Below are positions 21,201-29,203 of a stretch of 64,000 nucleotides of DNA, piece after piece. The notes under the pieces are model-generated. The model did no database searches. It was not told the origin of the DNA and was given only the letters and a program-made list of their open reading frames with translations. Origin of the DNA: Nitrospirota bacterium. Lineage in GTDB: Bacteria > Nitrospirota > Thermodesulfovibrionia > Thermodesulfovibrionales > UBA6898. A program made the translations under genes and the position numbers. The DNA lies in the NCBI GenBank assembly GCA_016214855.1, contig JACRMT010000012.1:1-64000 (forward strand). Reading direction: 5' to 3'. The first letter of the stretch is position 1. Every line of letters begins with the position of its first letter.

Positions 21201-22235
21201 CTGCACATCCCTGATCCTGCCTCCTGTCCCTGTTTCCGCACCAGGGAAAGGAGCAACGCCAGAGGGAAAGTTATGTGTCTCTGCAGTAAAGATAATGTTA
21301 TAGGTGCGCTGCACCTTATCGAACCGTGATACATTGCCCGGCTGTTCAGGGATGATCGTTTTGATCTCATATCCTCGGATCGCACTTGAGTTGTCCTTGA
21401 ACGCAATGACGCTGTTTCCGGGGTTTGCATCAAGCGTCTGTTTGATGATCTTCATCAGATTGCCCGGCACTTCTTCACCATCAACAACAAGCCTGCCCCT
21501 GAAAAACCAGTGGCGCGAGTGTTCGCTGTTCGACTGGCTCAGATCAAAACATTCCACATTGGTCGGGTTCCTGCCAATATCCTTCACAAAGAGGTTGTAG
21601 TAATAGTCAATGTCCCAGTCATCGAGACCGAGACCCATCTCCCGGTTGACCCTCTCAAGCGCTGCTCTGCCTTCCTCGACCAGGGGGATAGAGCTGACCC
21701 GCTCCGGGGTGATGCCTGTTTCAAAGGTCTTGAGCTGCTCAGGGTACACGCACTCGGTCATGCGATCATAAAGAAGTGACGAGTAATGGGTAATGAGTGA
21801 CGAGTTAAAAGCTGCAAGATCTTTTCCGGAAACATGTTTCTTATCAAATACAAAAAGGAACCGGCGGGACCGCTCTATCCTCGATATCTTGGTAATGCCG
21901 CAGGAATGGCAGACAGCAACAGCATTCGTTGACCAGGCAGTGGTAAAGTTCATGCGGGGGCCGATCTCCAAAAGGCAGTGATGAGTGACGGTTGATGGGT
22001 GATGGGCAAAAAAACTGTTTTCGGAATACTGGTCAGGCTCGAAGGTCTCGCTCAGGAGCCAGCGAAGGAGTTCCGATTCATCAGAAGTCAACGCAGAAGA
22101 TGCATCGATATAAAAACAGAACTCTGTCTCGATATTCTTTATCGAGCCGGAGATCGTCTTTTTTGCCCGGGCAAGAAGGTCTTTCTTCTGTGCGTCCGTA
22201 ACAGCAGGCGATTTATACCGATAGATCAAGGGCAT
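18261..22235 (-). CDS. purL: phosphoribosylformylglycinamidine synthase PurL
   Basis: PurL converts FGAR, ATP and glutamine to FGAM in purine synthesis. At 1324 residues this is the long single-chain form. The order is N-terminal PurS-like domain, the AIRS-like synthetase domains (TAETHNFPSGVAPFPGAETGTGG, MGGGAASSMIQGQN, IHDQGAGGN) and a C-terminal class I glutaminase (ILREEGSNGDREM; LGVCNGCQ nucleophile; MPHPERVFLKWQW). Two inserts in the N-terminal region (about 73-88 and 145-156) are read from dispersed repeats. It starts 12 bp after purB. TGAGGA precedes the ATG. Confidence 0.96.
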   Translation of the reverse strand: MPLIYRYKSPAVTDAQKKDLLARAKKTISGSIKNIETEFCFYIDASSALTSDESELLRWLLSETFEPDQYSENSFFAHHPSTVTHHCLLEIGPRMNFTTAWSTNAVAVCHSCGITKISRIERSRRFLFVFDKKHVSGKDLAAFNSSLITHYSSLLYDRMTECVYPEQLKTFETGITPERVSSIPLVEEGRAALERVNREMGLGLDDWDIDYYYNLFVKDIGRNPTNVECFDLSQSNSEHSRHWFFRGRLVVDGEEVPGNLMKIIKQTLDANPGNSVIAFKDNSSAIRGYEIKTIIPEQPGNVSRFDKVQRTYNIIFTAETHNFPSGVAPFPGAETGTGGRIRDVQATGTGSLVIAGTAAYCVGNLQIPGYELPWEDSSFAYPANLASPLTIEIQASDGASDYGNKFGEPMIQGFTRSLGLRLPDHERREWLKPIMFTAGVGQMDASHSEKNEPAKGMLVTKVGGPAYRIGMGGGAASSMIQGQNVAELDFNAVQRGDAEMEQKMNRVIRACVELGDRNPIVSIHDQGAGGNCNVVKEIIYPAGAKIEIRKIQLGDATLSVLEIWGAEYQEQNALLISPERSEEFLSLCRREKVPCAFIGEISGDGYIVLHDETDGSTPVNLHLEKILGSMPQKTFVLDRIKRQRSPLVLPEGLTVRDALDRVLRLISVGSKRFLASKVDRSVTGLIAQQQCVGPLQLTVSDVAVIAQSHFGTTGAVISIGEQPLKGLIDPAAMARMSVAEAVTNIIWAKISALEDIKCSGNWMWAPKLPGEGADLYDAAIAMRDIMISLGIAIDGGKDSLSMAAKVTNADGTTEIVKSPGTLVISAYATCPDINKVITPDIKQPGKSRLIFVDISNGRARTGGSALAQCYGQVGNESPDVDDTALLRNGFHAIQKCIDEGLILSGHDRSDGGLVTTLLEMAFAGNCGIEINISSQRPDVGTINLLFAEELGMVIEYQQKHERKIRKILEGEGLPYQCIGRTTRKKTITVSVNNEQVLKEDMKILRGVWEETSHQLDRLQRNPASAKEEKKAIYNRKGQTFRLSFVPEDTHAEILERGNKPRVAIIREEGSNGDREMTAAFFRAGFETWDVTMTDLLEQKVRLEHFRGIVFVGGFSYADVLDSAKGWAGVIRFNKDIWQQFQTFYNRPDTFSLGVCNGCQLSALLGWVPWQGIDNRDQPRFIHNTSGRFESRFSSLKILESPSIMLKGMENSVLGIWVAHGEGHAYFPDSSIKERVLREGLAPARYADDSGNPTEVYPFNPNGSPEGIAALCSPDGRHLAIMPHPERVFLKWQWAYMPEEWKRELTASPWLRMFQNARQWCEENS
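21774..21807. repeat. GAGTAATGGGTAATGAG-type repeat inside purL
   Basis: Degenerate tandem units read in frame on the minus strand as SSLITHYSSLL, about residues 145-154 of PurL. Same family as the array before pyrR. Confidence 0.7.
21976..22011. repeat. GTGATGAGTGACGGTTGATG-type repeat inside purL
   Basis: Second copy in purL, read in frame as AHHPSTVTHH at about residues 76-85. Confidence 0.7.
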
Positions 22236-22247
22236 TGCTGTAATTCC

Positions 22248-23546
22248 TCAGGCCTTACCGAATACTCGCTTGAAGATGTAATCGACATTCCTGAAATAAT
22301 TCTTCAGATCAAAAATATTGTTCAGCTCTTTTGCTGAGAGGTATTTTTTCACTTCTCTATCTTTTGACAGCAGTGCCTTGAACTGTTTTCTGGTCTTCCA
22401 GCTCATCATCGCATTCTTCTGGACCAGTGCGTATGCATCTTCACGGGACATGCCCTTTTCCGTAAGACTGATCAGCACGTTCTGGGAGTTATAAAGGCCA
22501 TAGCTTCTGTTCAGGTTCTCCATCATCCGCTCCGGGTACACCTGGAGACCTGAAAGGATGCCTGTCAGCCGGTTCAGCATATAGTCAACCAAAATGGTGC
22601 TGTCCGGAATGATCACCCGCTCGACAGAGGAGTGCGAAATATCACGTTCATGCCAGAGAGCTACATTTTCCATGGCAGCAAGGGCGTTCGTTCTCACAAC
22701 GCGCGCTAACCCTGAGAGGTTCTCGCAGCCGACCGGATTGCGCTTATGCGGCATGGCTGATGAGCCCTTCTGGCCTTTTGCAAAAGGCTCCTCTGCCTCT
22801 AGTACCTCTGTCCTCTGAAGGTGCCTGATCTCCACAACGATCTTCTCGATAGAGGCTGCAATGATCGCGAGGGTCGAAAGGTATTCAGCATGTCTGTCCC
22901 TCTGCACCACCTGGGTCGCGATCGGTTCGGGCTTCAGGCCGAGCTTCTTGCAGACCTTCTCCTCAATCGCAACAGGAATATTCGAGAAGGTCCCGACAGC
23001 GCCGGAGAATTTGCCGATGCTGATGGTCTTCCGTGCCCTCTCCATCCGCTCAAGGTTCCTCTTCGCCTCTTCATACCAGAGGGTGAACTTGAGCCCAAAG
23101 GTCATCGGCTCTGCATGCACGCCATGGCTCCTGCCAATGCAGACCGTATTTTTATATCTGAACGCCTGCTCCTTCAGAACAGCAATAAGGATCTTGAGGT
23201 CCTTGATGATGATGCCTGCAGCCTCTTTCATGAGCAGGGACTGTGCCGTGTCCACAATATCTGAAGAGGTGAGCCCTTTATGCACATACCGCGACTCAGG
23301 GCCGACCTTCTCGGCAACAGAGGTGAGAAATGCTATGACATCATGCTTTACGACCGCCTCTATCTCATCAATGCGCGTTACGTCAAAGCCGGCCTTCTGC
23401 TTTATCACGCTGAGCGCTGCCCTGGGGATCTTGCCCAGATCAGTCCATGCCTCGCATGCCGCGATCTCGACATCAAGCCACTTCTGAAACCTGTTTTCAG
23501 GCTCCCAAAGCCTTCCCATCTCTTTTCGTGTATATCGTTCGATCAT
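22248..23546 (-). CDS. purB: adenylosuccinate lyase PurB
   Basis: PurB cleaves SAICAR and adenylosuccinate, releasing fumarate, in purine synthesis. The 432-residue protein starts MIERYTRKEMGRLWEPENRF, typical of the short PurB form, and has the fumarase/ASL superfamily signature SSAMPHKRNPVGCEN. The conserved TSSDIVDTAQ and GRSHGVHAEP motifs supply active-site residues. GAGGT precedes the start. purL follows after 12 bp, so the two form a purine operon. Confidence 0.97.
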   Translation of the reverse strand: MIERYTRKEMGRLWEPENRFQKWLDVEIAACEAWTDLGKIPRAALSVIKQKAGFDVTRIDEIEAVVKHDVIAFLTSVAEKVGPESRYVHKGLTSSDIVDTAQSLLMKEAAGIIIKDLKILIAVLKEQAFRYKNTVCIGRSHGVHAEPMTFGLKFTLWYEEAKRNLERMERARKTISIGKFSGAVGTFSNIPVAIEEKVCKKLGLKPEPIATQVVQRDRHAEYLSTLAIIAASIEKIVVEIRHLQRTEVLEAEEPFAKGQKGSSAMPHKRNPVGCENLSGLARVVRTNALAAMENVALWHERDISHSSVERVIIPDSTILVDYMLNRLTGILSGLQVYPERMMENLNRSYGLYNSQNVLISLTEKGMSREDAYALVQKNAMMSWKTRKQFKALLSKDREVKKYLSAKELNNIFDLKNYFRNVDYIFKRVFGKA

Positions 23547-23616
23547 TGATCATTACCTCTTCAGTTTATTGTCTGATGCTTATTTGTATTCGTCAAACAC
23601 AGTTGATGAAGGTCTG

Positions 23617-23649
23617 TATTTTAACAATATCGGGGATATAATGAAAACT
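23617..23649. repeat. 33-bp direct repeat, copy 1 (radC flank)
   Basis: TATTTTAACAATATCGGGGA then TATAATGAAAACT is identical to 24494-24526. Weaker similarity extends the match about 25 bp upstream (GTCAAACA...TTGA...AAGGT). It contains TATAAT next to an ATG, so it may carry a promoter. Copy spacing is 877 bp and the unit between contains all of radC. Confidence 0.85.
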
Positions 23650-23735
23650 GTTGCTCTGTTCACCTTCGTTCCTGAGCACCATGAGAAATATGTAGTGCGA
23701 CCAGCTCAATCTAAATTGCGCAGACGGTGTCTGCG

Positions 23736-24452
23736 TTATCCAGCACTCTCATATACTGGCAACGTGCCTTCCCGCGAAAAGCTGTAGATCAGCTCACCGG
23801 CCACAATAACATGATCAACGACCTGGACATTGATTCCGCCAAGCGCCTGCACCAGATTGCGGGTCAGCTTGTGATCATGGACAGATGGCTTAACACTTCC
23901 CGCAGGGTGATTATGCGCCAGAATTACTGAGGCCGCCTTATGTCTTACCGCAGCTTCAGCAACATGACGTGGATGCACAAGGGCATCCTTCACTGTGCCT
24001 TCGCTTATCAAGGCAGGATAGAGAACTCTGAGTTGAGAATCAAGGCAGATAACATAGAACACCTCTTCAGAACGGCCTGCCATAAGAGGGACAAGATATT
24101 CAGCAGCCGACTCAGAATTGTTCAGGGGCTTGCGGGAATGTTTGACACGATCATGAAAATAGCGGCGGGTAACATGAGGAATCATCGAAAGAAAGGCAGC
24201 AGCATTTTCGCCGACACCTTCAACAGATGCCAAATCCTTTGGATCGGCCTCAAGCACAGCCGAAAGACTGCCAAATCTCTTCATTAGTCCATGCGCTATA
24301 GGGTTTGTATCCAAACGGGGAACGGCCTGAAAGAGAAGCAGTTCGAGCACCTGATGGTCCTCAAAACTATCCAGGCCTTCTTTGAGAAAACGCATACGCA
24401 ACCGTTTGCGATGACCTGAGTGCAATTGCCCCCCTGAAACTGATTTAGCCAT
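23736..24452 (-). CDS. radC: RadC family JAMM-motif protein
   Basis: RadC-like proteins are JAB1/MPN (JAMM) metal-dependent domain proteins once linked to DNA repair; their real activity is not settled. The 238-residue protein has N-terminal helix-hairpin-helix-like motifs (the GVGENAAAFL segment) and the C-terminal JAMM site, with the H-x-H-x(7)-S-x-x-D pattern in ILAHNHPAGSVKPSVHD. It lies between two exact 33-bp direct repeats. The plus-strand short frame over its 3' end is not a gene. Confidence 0.92.
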   Translation of the reverse strand: MAKSVSGGQLHSGHRKRLRMRFLKEGLDSFEDHQVLELLLFQAVPRLDTNPIAHGLMKRFGSLSAVLEADPKDLASVEGVGENAAAFLSMIPHVTRRYFHDRVKHSRKPLNNSESAAEYLVPLMAGRSEEVFYVICLDSQLRVLYPALISEGTVKDALVHPRHVAEAAVRHKAASVILAHNHPAGSVKPSVHDHKLTRNLVQALGGINVQVVDHVIVAGELIYSFSREGTLPVYESAG

Positions 24453-24493
24453 GCGTTATCCCCATTGAGTCAAACAGAAATATTGAAGGTTTT

Positions 24494-24526
24494 TATTTTA
24501 ACAATATCGGGGATATAATGAAAACT
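24494..24526. repeat. 33-bp direct repeat, copy 2 (radC flank)
   Basis: Identical to 23617-23649. It lies just upstream of radC, reading away from it. With the palindromic repeat at 24593-24653 it fills most of the 338-bp gap between radC and the next gene. Confidence 0.85.
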
Positions 24527-24592
24527 ATCGCTCCATGTTATTTGCCGATCATATCTCATCAAAAAAACACGTTAAATAAAGCGTCTTGCAGG

Positions 24593-24653
24593 GGTTGGGG
24601 AGGTTTTGGTAATTTTATCAATACCCCACCACACCTCCCCTTGGAAAGGAGAG
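24593..24653. repeat. palindromic CCTCC repeat, two-hairpin form
   Basis: Near copy of the element at 7047-7139: GGTTGGGGAGGTTTTGG, a short spacer, CAATACCCCACC and a final CCTCCCCTTGGAAAGGAGAGG hairpin. Confidence 0.75.
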
Positions 24654-24790
24654 GCTTTTACAACCCATAACTGCAGGTATGAGAAAAAGCACATTGTCCG
24701 ACTCATCGATAAAGTATCTCCCCCTCGGGAACTTTTTTCTCTCTCCTTCTGTCTAACCCATCAAAGACCATCAGCAGAAAGGAGAAGGAC

Positions 24791-25588
24791 ATGAAAACAG
24801 CGACAGCAGTTATTTTGGGGATCGTTATGGTATTGATGGCAGTGCCGGTATTTGCGTCGCGGGGAAACAATGTGGACGTAGAGGTTGTCTCAGACAGGGG
24901 TGCTGTATTTCAGCTTATACCGCACAAGGAATTCAGCAGCGGATCAACTTATGTATTCAAGCAGTATCTCGAAGCGCGGAAAGGGGAGAACTACAATATC
25001 CAGATCAGGAACCATTTATCTGAAAGGATCGGGGTTGTGGTCGCTGTTGACGGCAGAAACATCATCACCGGCAAAAAGTCATATCTGGGCAGCAACGAGA
25101 TGATGTACATAGTCGAACCCTACGGGCAGGCGCGTCTCGAAGGCTGGAGGACCAGCGACGACAAGGTGAACCGGTTCTATTTCACCAGCAGCGCTGACTC
25201 CTATTCTGTCAGGACCTTCAGCGATACCTCTGCCATGGGTGTGATAGCAGTTGCCGTGTTCCGCGAAAAGCAGCGGCCGGTTGTTCTCCATGAACAGGAG
25301 CGGTCCCTGGGAAAAGCTCAGGGCGCACCTGCACCTTCGGCGTCAAGAAGCGAGGCGAAAAGAGCTGCAAAGGATGAGGCGGGCACAGGCTTTGGTAATG
25401 AGCACTATTCACCGGTTGTAAAGGTCGAGTTCGAACCGGAAGCTATTCCTGTTGAGAAGTTTCTGGTGAAATACGAATGGAGGAATGAACTCTGCAAGAA
25501 AGGGATTATCCAGTGCAGGCCTGAAGCAAGGAACCGCTTATGGGACCGCGATGAATATGCCCCCTACCCTCCAGACTATCAGCGCTAA
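24791..25588 (+). CDS. secreted protein of unknown function
   Basis: A 265-residue protein with a signal peptide (residues 1-22, ending VFAS) and AAGGAGAAGGAC before the start. The mature part looks beta-rich: a region with ARKGENYNIQIRNHLSERIG and VAVDGRNIITGKKS suggests an immunoglobulin-like or lectin-like sandwich decorating a surface structure. An Ala/Ser/Glu linker (about 165-200) precedes a C-terminal domain with EFEPEAIPVEKFLVKYEWR and two Cys. I recognise no enzyme family. It is alone on the plus strand; a palindromic repeat downstream may terminate it. Confidence 0.7.
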   Translation: MKTATAVILGIVMVLMAVPVFASRGNNVDVEVVSDRGAVFQLIPHKEFSSGSTYVFKQYLEARKGENYNIQIRNHLSERIGVVVAVDGRNIITGKKSYLGSNEMMYIVEPYGQARLEGWRTSDDKVNRFYFTSSADSYSVRTFSDTSAMGVIAVAVFREKQRPVVLHEQERSLGKAQGAPAPSASRSEAKRAAKDEAGTGFGNEHYSPVVKVEFEPEAIPVEKFLVKYEWRNELCKKGIIQCRPEARNRLWDRDEYAPYPPDYQR

Positions 25589-25635
25589 GAAAACATTCGA
25601 TTCCGAAATTTGTGGGATGATTAGGGGAGTGTTTT

Positions 25636-25680
25636 AGAACCTCCCCCAAACCCCTCCTTGGTAAGGAGGGGAGGAGAGAA
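25636..25680. repeat. palindromic CCCCTCC repeat
   Basis: A hairpin with arms CCCCTCCTT/AAGGAGGGG flanked by CCTCCCCCAAA and GAGGAG. It lies between two convergent genes and may act as a terminator for either. Confidence 0.7.
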
Positions 25681-25694
25681 TGAACATGTTCGAT

Positions 25695-26870
25695 CTACAG
25701 CAGTTTCTTGATCTTGCTGAATGCCTCTTCAATGATCTTCGGTTCCGGCAGGAACGTTGTCCTGAAATAGACGCCATCCTCCTGCCTGCCAAACCCTGAA
25801 CCAGGCACAAAGACAACACCTTCCTTCAGTGCAGCACGCACGAACTCGATATCCTTCCGCCATTTCGGCGTCTCTATCTTCATGAACGCATAGAAGGCGC
25901 CCATCGGCACCGGGAAGGAGAGCGGCAGTTTCTTCGCCATCTTTATGAAGGTATCCCGCCTTTCGACCAGCCTCTTCTTCATATCATCAATATAGGCCGG
26001 ATATGCACGATCAACAAGCGCAGCTGCAGCAGCCTTCTGGTATTCCCAATTTACAGACAACCTCTGATTGCAGAGCAGGAAAAAAGCATTTTTCACCTCT
26101 GCCCATTTGTCACCGTGAAAGGCCACCCATCCGATCCGGGCCCCCGTATAACAGAAGTCCTTTGAGAGCGAGCTCCCGTAAATGAACGGTATCTTGTTTC
26201 TGGCGATCTTCCTAAAGTCTATCAGCTTGCCCTCAAGGATAAGCTGGTCGTATGACCCGTCATAGAATATGGGGACATCATACTCGGCACAGAGTTCAAC
26301 AACCTCGGTAAGGTTCTTTTCAGAATAGACCGAACCGAGCGGATTGTTCGGATTGATGATCACCATCGCCTTGGCGCCCTCGATCTTCTTTGCCAGATAT
26401 GCCACGTCGATCTGGCCATTCGCATCGTGCCGATAGAAGACACTCTCACCCTCGAACTGTTTTGCTTTGCTCAGATAGAGCGGATATACCGGATTGGGCA
26501 GGAGCACCTTTTCTCCAAAGCCTATGAACGAATGGAAGAAAAAATCTATCCCCTCAGTAAGGCCCGCAACAGCAAAGACATCCTCAGGCCGGCATTTCTC
26601 GATCTTTGCCACCGTAGTCCTGAACTGTTCGTCACCTTCAGAAGGGGCATAACCCTTCCAGTTCTCGTCAAGCGCGCTCTTTACCCGGTCCGCTATCACC
26701 CTGAACGGCTCAAACCCGTACTGGGGCGGATCGCCGATATTCAGATAGATCATCTTCTTGCCTTTGGCCTCTTCGCGCTTTGCCTCCATCACGATATCCC
26801 GGATCGGATAGCTCACGACATTCATCCTCTCCGTGGGCCTGTAAGGCAATTGGCGTTTTAGATGTAACAT
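25695..26870 (-). CDS. class I/II PLP aminotransferase
   Basis: A 391-residue fold-type I aminotransferase, most like alanine or aspartate-type transaminases. Visible marks are YLNIGDPPQYGF, the cofactor-binding NPNNPLGSVY, an aspartate/tyrosine pair in FYDGSYDQ (bacterial relatives usually have DEIY), the Schiff-base lysine in SSLSKDFCYTGARIGW, and the carboxylate-binding Arg near the C-terminus (FRTTFLP). The start has AAGGAG. It stands alone between repeats, so the substrate is not indicated; alanine/valine-pyruvate or a methionine-salvage role are alternatives. Confidence 0.85.
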   Translation of the reverse strand: MLHLKRQLPYRPTERMNVVSYPIRDIVMEAKREEAKGKKMIYLNIGDPPQYGFEPFRVIADRVKSALDENWKGYAPSEGDEQFRTTVAKIEKCRPEDVFAVAGLTEGIDFFFHSFIGFGEKVLLPNPVYPLYLSKAKQFEGESVFYRHDANGQIDVAYLAKKIEGAKAMVIINPNNPLGSVYSEKNLTEVVELCAEYDVPIFYDGSYDQLILEGKLIDFRKIARNKIPFIYGSSLSKDFCYTGARIGWVAFHGDKWAEVKNAFFLLCNQRLSVNWEYQKAAAAALVDRAYPAYIDDMKKRLVERRDTFIKMAKKLPLSFPVPMGAFYAFMKIETPKWRKDIEFVRAALKEGVVFVPGSGFGRQEDGVYFRTTFLPEPKIIEEAFSKIKKLL

Positions 26871-27016
26871 ACTTTACTCCTTATCGTTTATAGCTTAATT
26901 TCTTGATATCCGGGACACCCATATCTATGAATAAAGCAGATATGCGCTCAATTACACCGGATTGAAAAGAATAACACACGGGAAAAATAAATTGCCCGAA
27001 TTTGAGATCAATGGTT

Positions 27017-27433
27017 CTAATACGTCATGCAGGCTGCGTTGATCATGCCTGTCGCGACAGAGACGATCCCGAGGAAGCAGCCTGTTGCCACCTTGTTGGC
27101 CGGGATATCAGATACGATCCTGGGCATTGACAGTCGCACCGCCAAAAAGGTAACGATCTGCACAACGAGGGCCACAATGCCCCAGATGACCATGTCGACA
27201 AGACTGACGCTGTGGGAGATGGCACTCGAAAGGGGGAATGCAAAACCGAGCAAGGCTCCGCCGTAGCTCAGTGCCGCCGCAATATTGCCGTCAGCAATAA
27301 GGGCAAACTCCTTGTACGGCGTGACCCTACCGTACACCACCAGAAAGAGCAGCACCAGCAGGACCGATGCCCCAAAATATGAGAGAAAGGCTGTCATGCC
27401 TGCCAGTGATGTGCCTATGGTTCCTGTGATCAT
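27017..27433 (-). CDS. DUF350 membrane protein (YjfL-like)
   Basis: A 138-residue protein with four hydrophobic segments and the DUF350 pattern: ALIADGNIAAALSYGGALLG, then PLSSAISHSVSL, and a final MINAACMTY. In other bacteria DUF350 proteins are encoded beside glutathionylspermidine-synthase-like ATP-grasp proteins and DUF1190 lipoproteins, the same company as here. A membrane role with the YgiC/YgiB pair is inferred from that context. Confidence 0.85.
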   Translation of the reverse strand: MITGTIGTSLAGMTAFLSYFGASVLLVLLFLVVYGRVTPYKEFALIADGNIAAALSYGGALLGFAFPLSSAISHSVSLVDMVIWGIVALVVQIVTFLAVRLSMPRIVSDIPANKVATGCFLGIVSVATGMINAACMTY

Positions 27434-27485
27434 TTCTCGTTCTCCTTTTTATGAATAGTACACAATGAAAATATTAGATCCAAAA

Positions 27486-27572
27486 TCCCTCCTAACCTCC
27501 CCCCATCCGGGGACAGGCCTTTTTTGAAAGGGAGGAATAACCCCACTTTGGAAAAGGGGGGCAAGGGGGGAT
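27486..27572. repeat. palindromic CCTCCC...GGGAGG repeat
   Basis: Starts AATCCCTCCTAACCTCC and ends GGGGGGATTT, enclosing two degenerate hairpins. Same family and end sequences as 6323-6400 and 61812-61890. Fills the gap before the DUF350 gene. Confidence 0.75.
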
Positions 27573-27667
27573 TTGTACGAATGAGAAACAAACACTATTT
27601 TCGAAACAATGACACCAATAACAAACATCCAAATAATTGACGCACTGCAGCAGAGACTGCAAGGTCT

Positions 27668-28813
27668 TCATGAATTCGGCCGGAACAGATGCGGCACAAA
27701 CCGGCTGGTATTCTTTGTGATGGGAGTATCGTCCTCCCGTATGCCGATGCCTGCAGGCAGACCGTTAACCACCCATGACCCGATGATCGCGTAGTTTCCG
27801 TCAAAACAGGGAGGCTTGGCGATCTCCTGATAAATATACCCTTCTTCCCCATAGGTGCCGTCTGTCTCTTCATGGTAATGCATGCGCCTGTCCTGCATCA
27901 GGATATTCGCGCCCTCCCGGGAAAAGAGCGGTTTGCGCACATAGCCATCCTTCAACCTCTCAGCATCGAAATACGCGGCCAACAGGTTCGGATGATCCGG
28001 ATACAACTCCCAGAGGATCGGAAGGATTGCCTTGTTCGAAAGCACCATCTTCCATGCAGGCTCAAAGAGGGTTATTGCAGAGGCAGATATATGAGGACCA
28101 AAATCCTCTGCCAGAAGCCACTCCCAGGGATAAAGTTTGAAGAGGCAGCGCATCTCGTTTTCCTCGATGTCATAAAACCTGTTCGTCTCACTGCTGAATC
28201 CGATATCCTCCATAGAAACATACCGGGCATCGAAGCCTGCCTGAAGCGCAACATCTCTCAGATATTCGACCGTTACGCGGTCCTCTTCATGGTCCCTGAC
28301 CGAGGAAAAATAGAAGGGCTGCAACGTCCCTCTGGAAGAGGCTACTGCTCCAAAGGCATCCATCAGTTTTTCATGGACCGAATTGAACTGATCCATGTCA
28401 GGGAATTGCTCCTGCAGCCAGACCCACTGAACAACTGCTGTCTCAAAAAGAGAGGTCGGCGTATCTGCATTGTATTCAAGAAGCCTCAACTCCTGTTTGC
28501 TGTCATAGACCAGATCGAACCGTCCATATAATGAGCGGTCAGCTCTGGACCACGAATCTCTGGCAAGGGCTGCGCCTGCCCCGGTGATGCCCATTTTCAG
28601 GAACAGATCATTCCTGACCACATGATCGACAGCCTCAAGACAGATAGCGTGGAGATCTTCAGTGACAGCCTCGAGATGGTCGACCTGATCACTTGAAAAT
28701 TCGTAGTATGCGTCCTCCTGCCAATAGGTGCTGCCGGGAGTGTGAAAGGTAAAACCGATCTCCTCCATGCGCTCCTGCCAGTTCTTCCGCGGAGCGATCG
28801 TCAGCCTCTTCAT
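27668..28813 (-). CDS. glutathionylspermidine synthase-like ATP-grasp protein (YgiC/YjfC)
   Basis: A protein of about 381 residues of the GSP-synthase ATP-grasp family. Typical segments are YWQEDAYYEF, SLYGRFDLVYD, LLEYNADTPTSLFE (the metal/ATP acidic motif), KPLFSREGANI and SWVVNGLPAGIGIRED near the end. It lacks the amidase half of true glutathionylspermidine synthase. GTG and ATG are adjacent at the start; I use the ATG. It begins right after the YgiB-like lipoprotein stop and precedes DUF350, matching the yjfL-yjfM-yjfC arrangement. The natural ligation product is unknown. Confidence 0.88.
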   Translation of the reverse strand: MKRLTIAPRKNWQERMEEIGFTFHTPGSTYWQEDAYYEFSSDQVDHLEAVTEDLHAICLEAVDHVVRNDLFLKMGITGAGAALARDSWSRADRSLYGRFDLVYDSKQELRLLEYNADTPTSLFETAVVQWVWLQEQFPDMDQFNSVHEKLMDAFGAVASSRGTLQPFYFSSVRDHEEDRVTVEYLRDVALQAGFDARYVSMEDIGFSSETNRFYDIEENEMRCLFKLYPWEWLLAEDFGPHISASAITLFEPAWKMVLSNKAILPILWELYPDHPNLLAAYFDAERLKDGYVRKPLFSREGANILMQDRRMHYHEETDGTYGEEGYIYQEIAKPPCFDGNYAIIGSWVVNGLPAGIGIREDDTPITKNTSRFVPHLFRPNS

Positions 28814-28816
28814 CAC

Positions 28817-29197
28817 TTATGATCCGGAACCATGGAAAGAGCCGAGCCTGCCGAAGCCGCCCCGGCTGATATGCGTTGAGGTTACGCGGCTTGTTGAATG
28901 GCTGGATTTCGCACCTTCGGGTACCCCGGAGAATCTTGCGTTAGTACCCACCGGCACAGGCTCGTCGCCGCCTCGGGGAAAATACAGCGGCCTGCCGCCG
29001 CGATAAAAGTAATGCGGGCCGTAATAATACCGGGTATTCTTGTCTTCTTCGCAGTCCTGCTCAGAACCCCAGTCCTCAATGCACTTCTGTTTGGTCTCAT
29101 ACAGCTCTCTGCTCGTGGCCTGCTTATGGCTGCAGCCCTGGAGGCCAAGAGAGAGCGTTGCGATAAGGGACAGGGTTATGGTGCGCGACCGTTTCAT
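28817..29197 (-). CDS. lipoprotein, YgiB/DUF1190-like
   Basis: A 126-residue lipoprotein: signal peptide with lipobox LSLGLQGC (Cys at about residue 22). The mature part has a Cys pair in KQKCIEDWGSEQDCEED, a Tyr/Gly-rich YYYGPHYFYRGG region and a Gly/Ser-rich end with HSTSRVTSTHISRGGFG. This is the usual style of YgiB/YjfM (DUF1190) proteins, which precede YgiC-type genes. The gene abuts the YgiC-like gene with no gap and follows ychJ by 6 bp. Confidence 0.75.
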   Translation of the reverse strand: MKRSRTITLSLIATLSLGLQGCSHKQATSRELYETKQKCIEDWGSEQDCEEDKNTRYYYGPHYFYRGGRPLYFPRGGDEPVPVGTNARFSGVPEGAKSSHSTSRVTSTHISRGGFGRLGSFHGSGS

Positions 29198-29203
29198 GCC
29201 CTA

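Noticed and set aside
23641-23787. 48-codon plus-strand frame starting in the direct repeat
   Set aside because: It has no ribosome site and ends inside the radC 3' end; probably a remnant of the duplicated start region.
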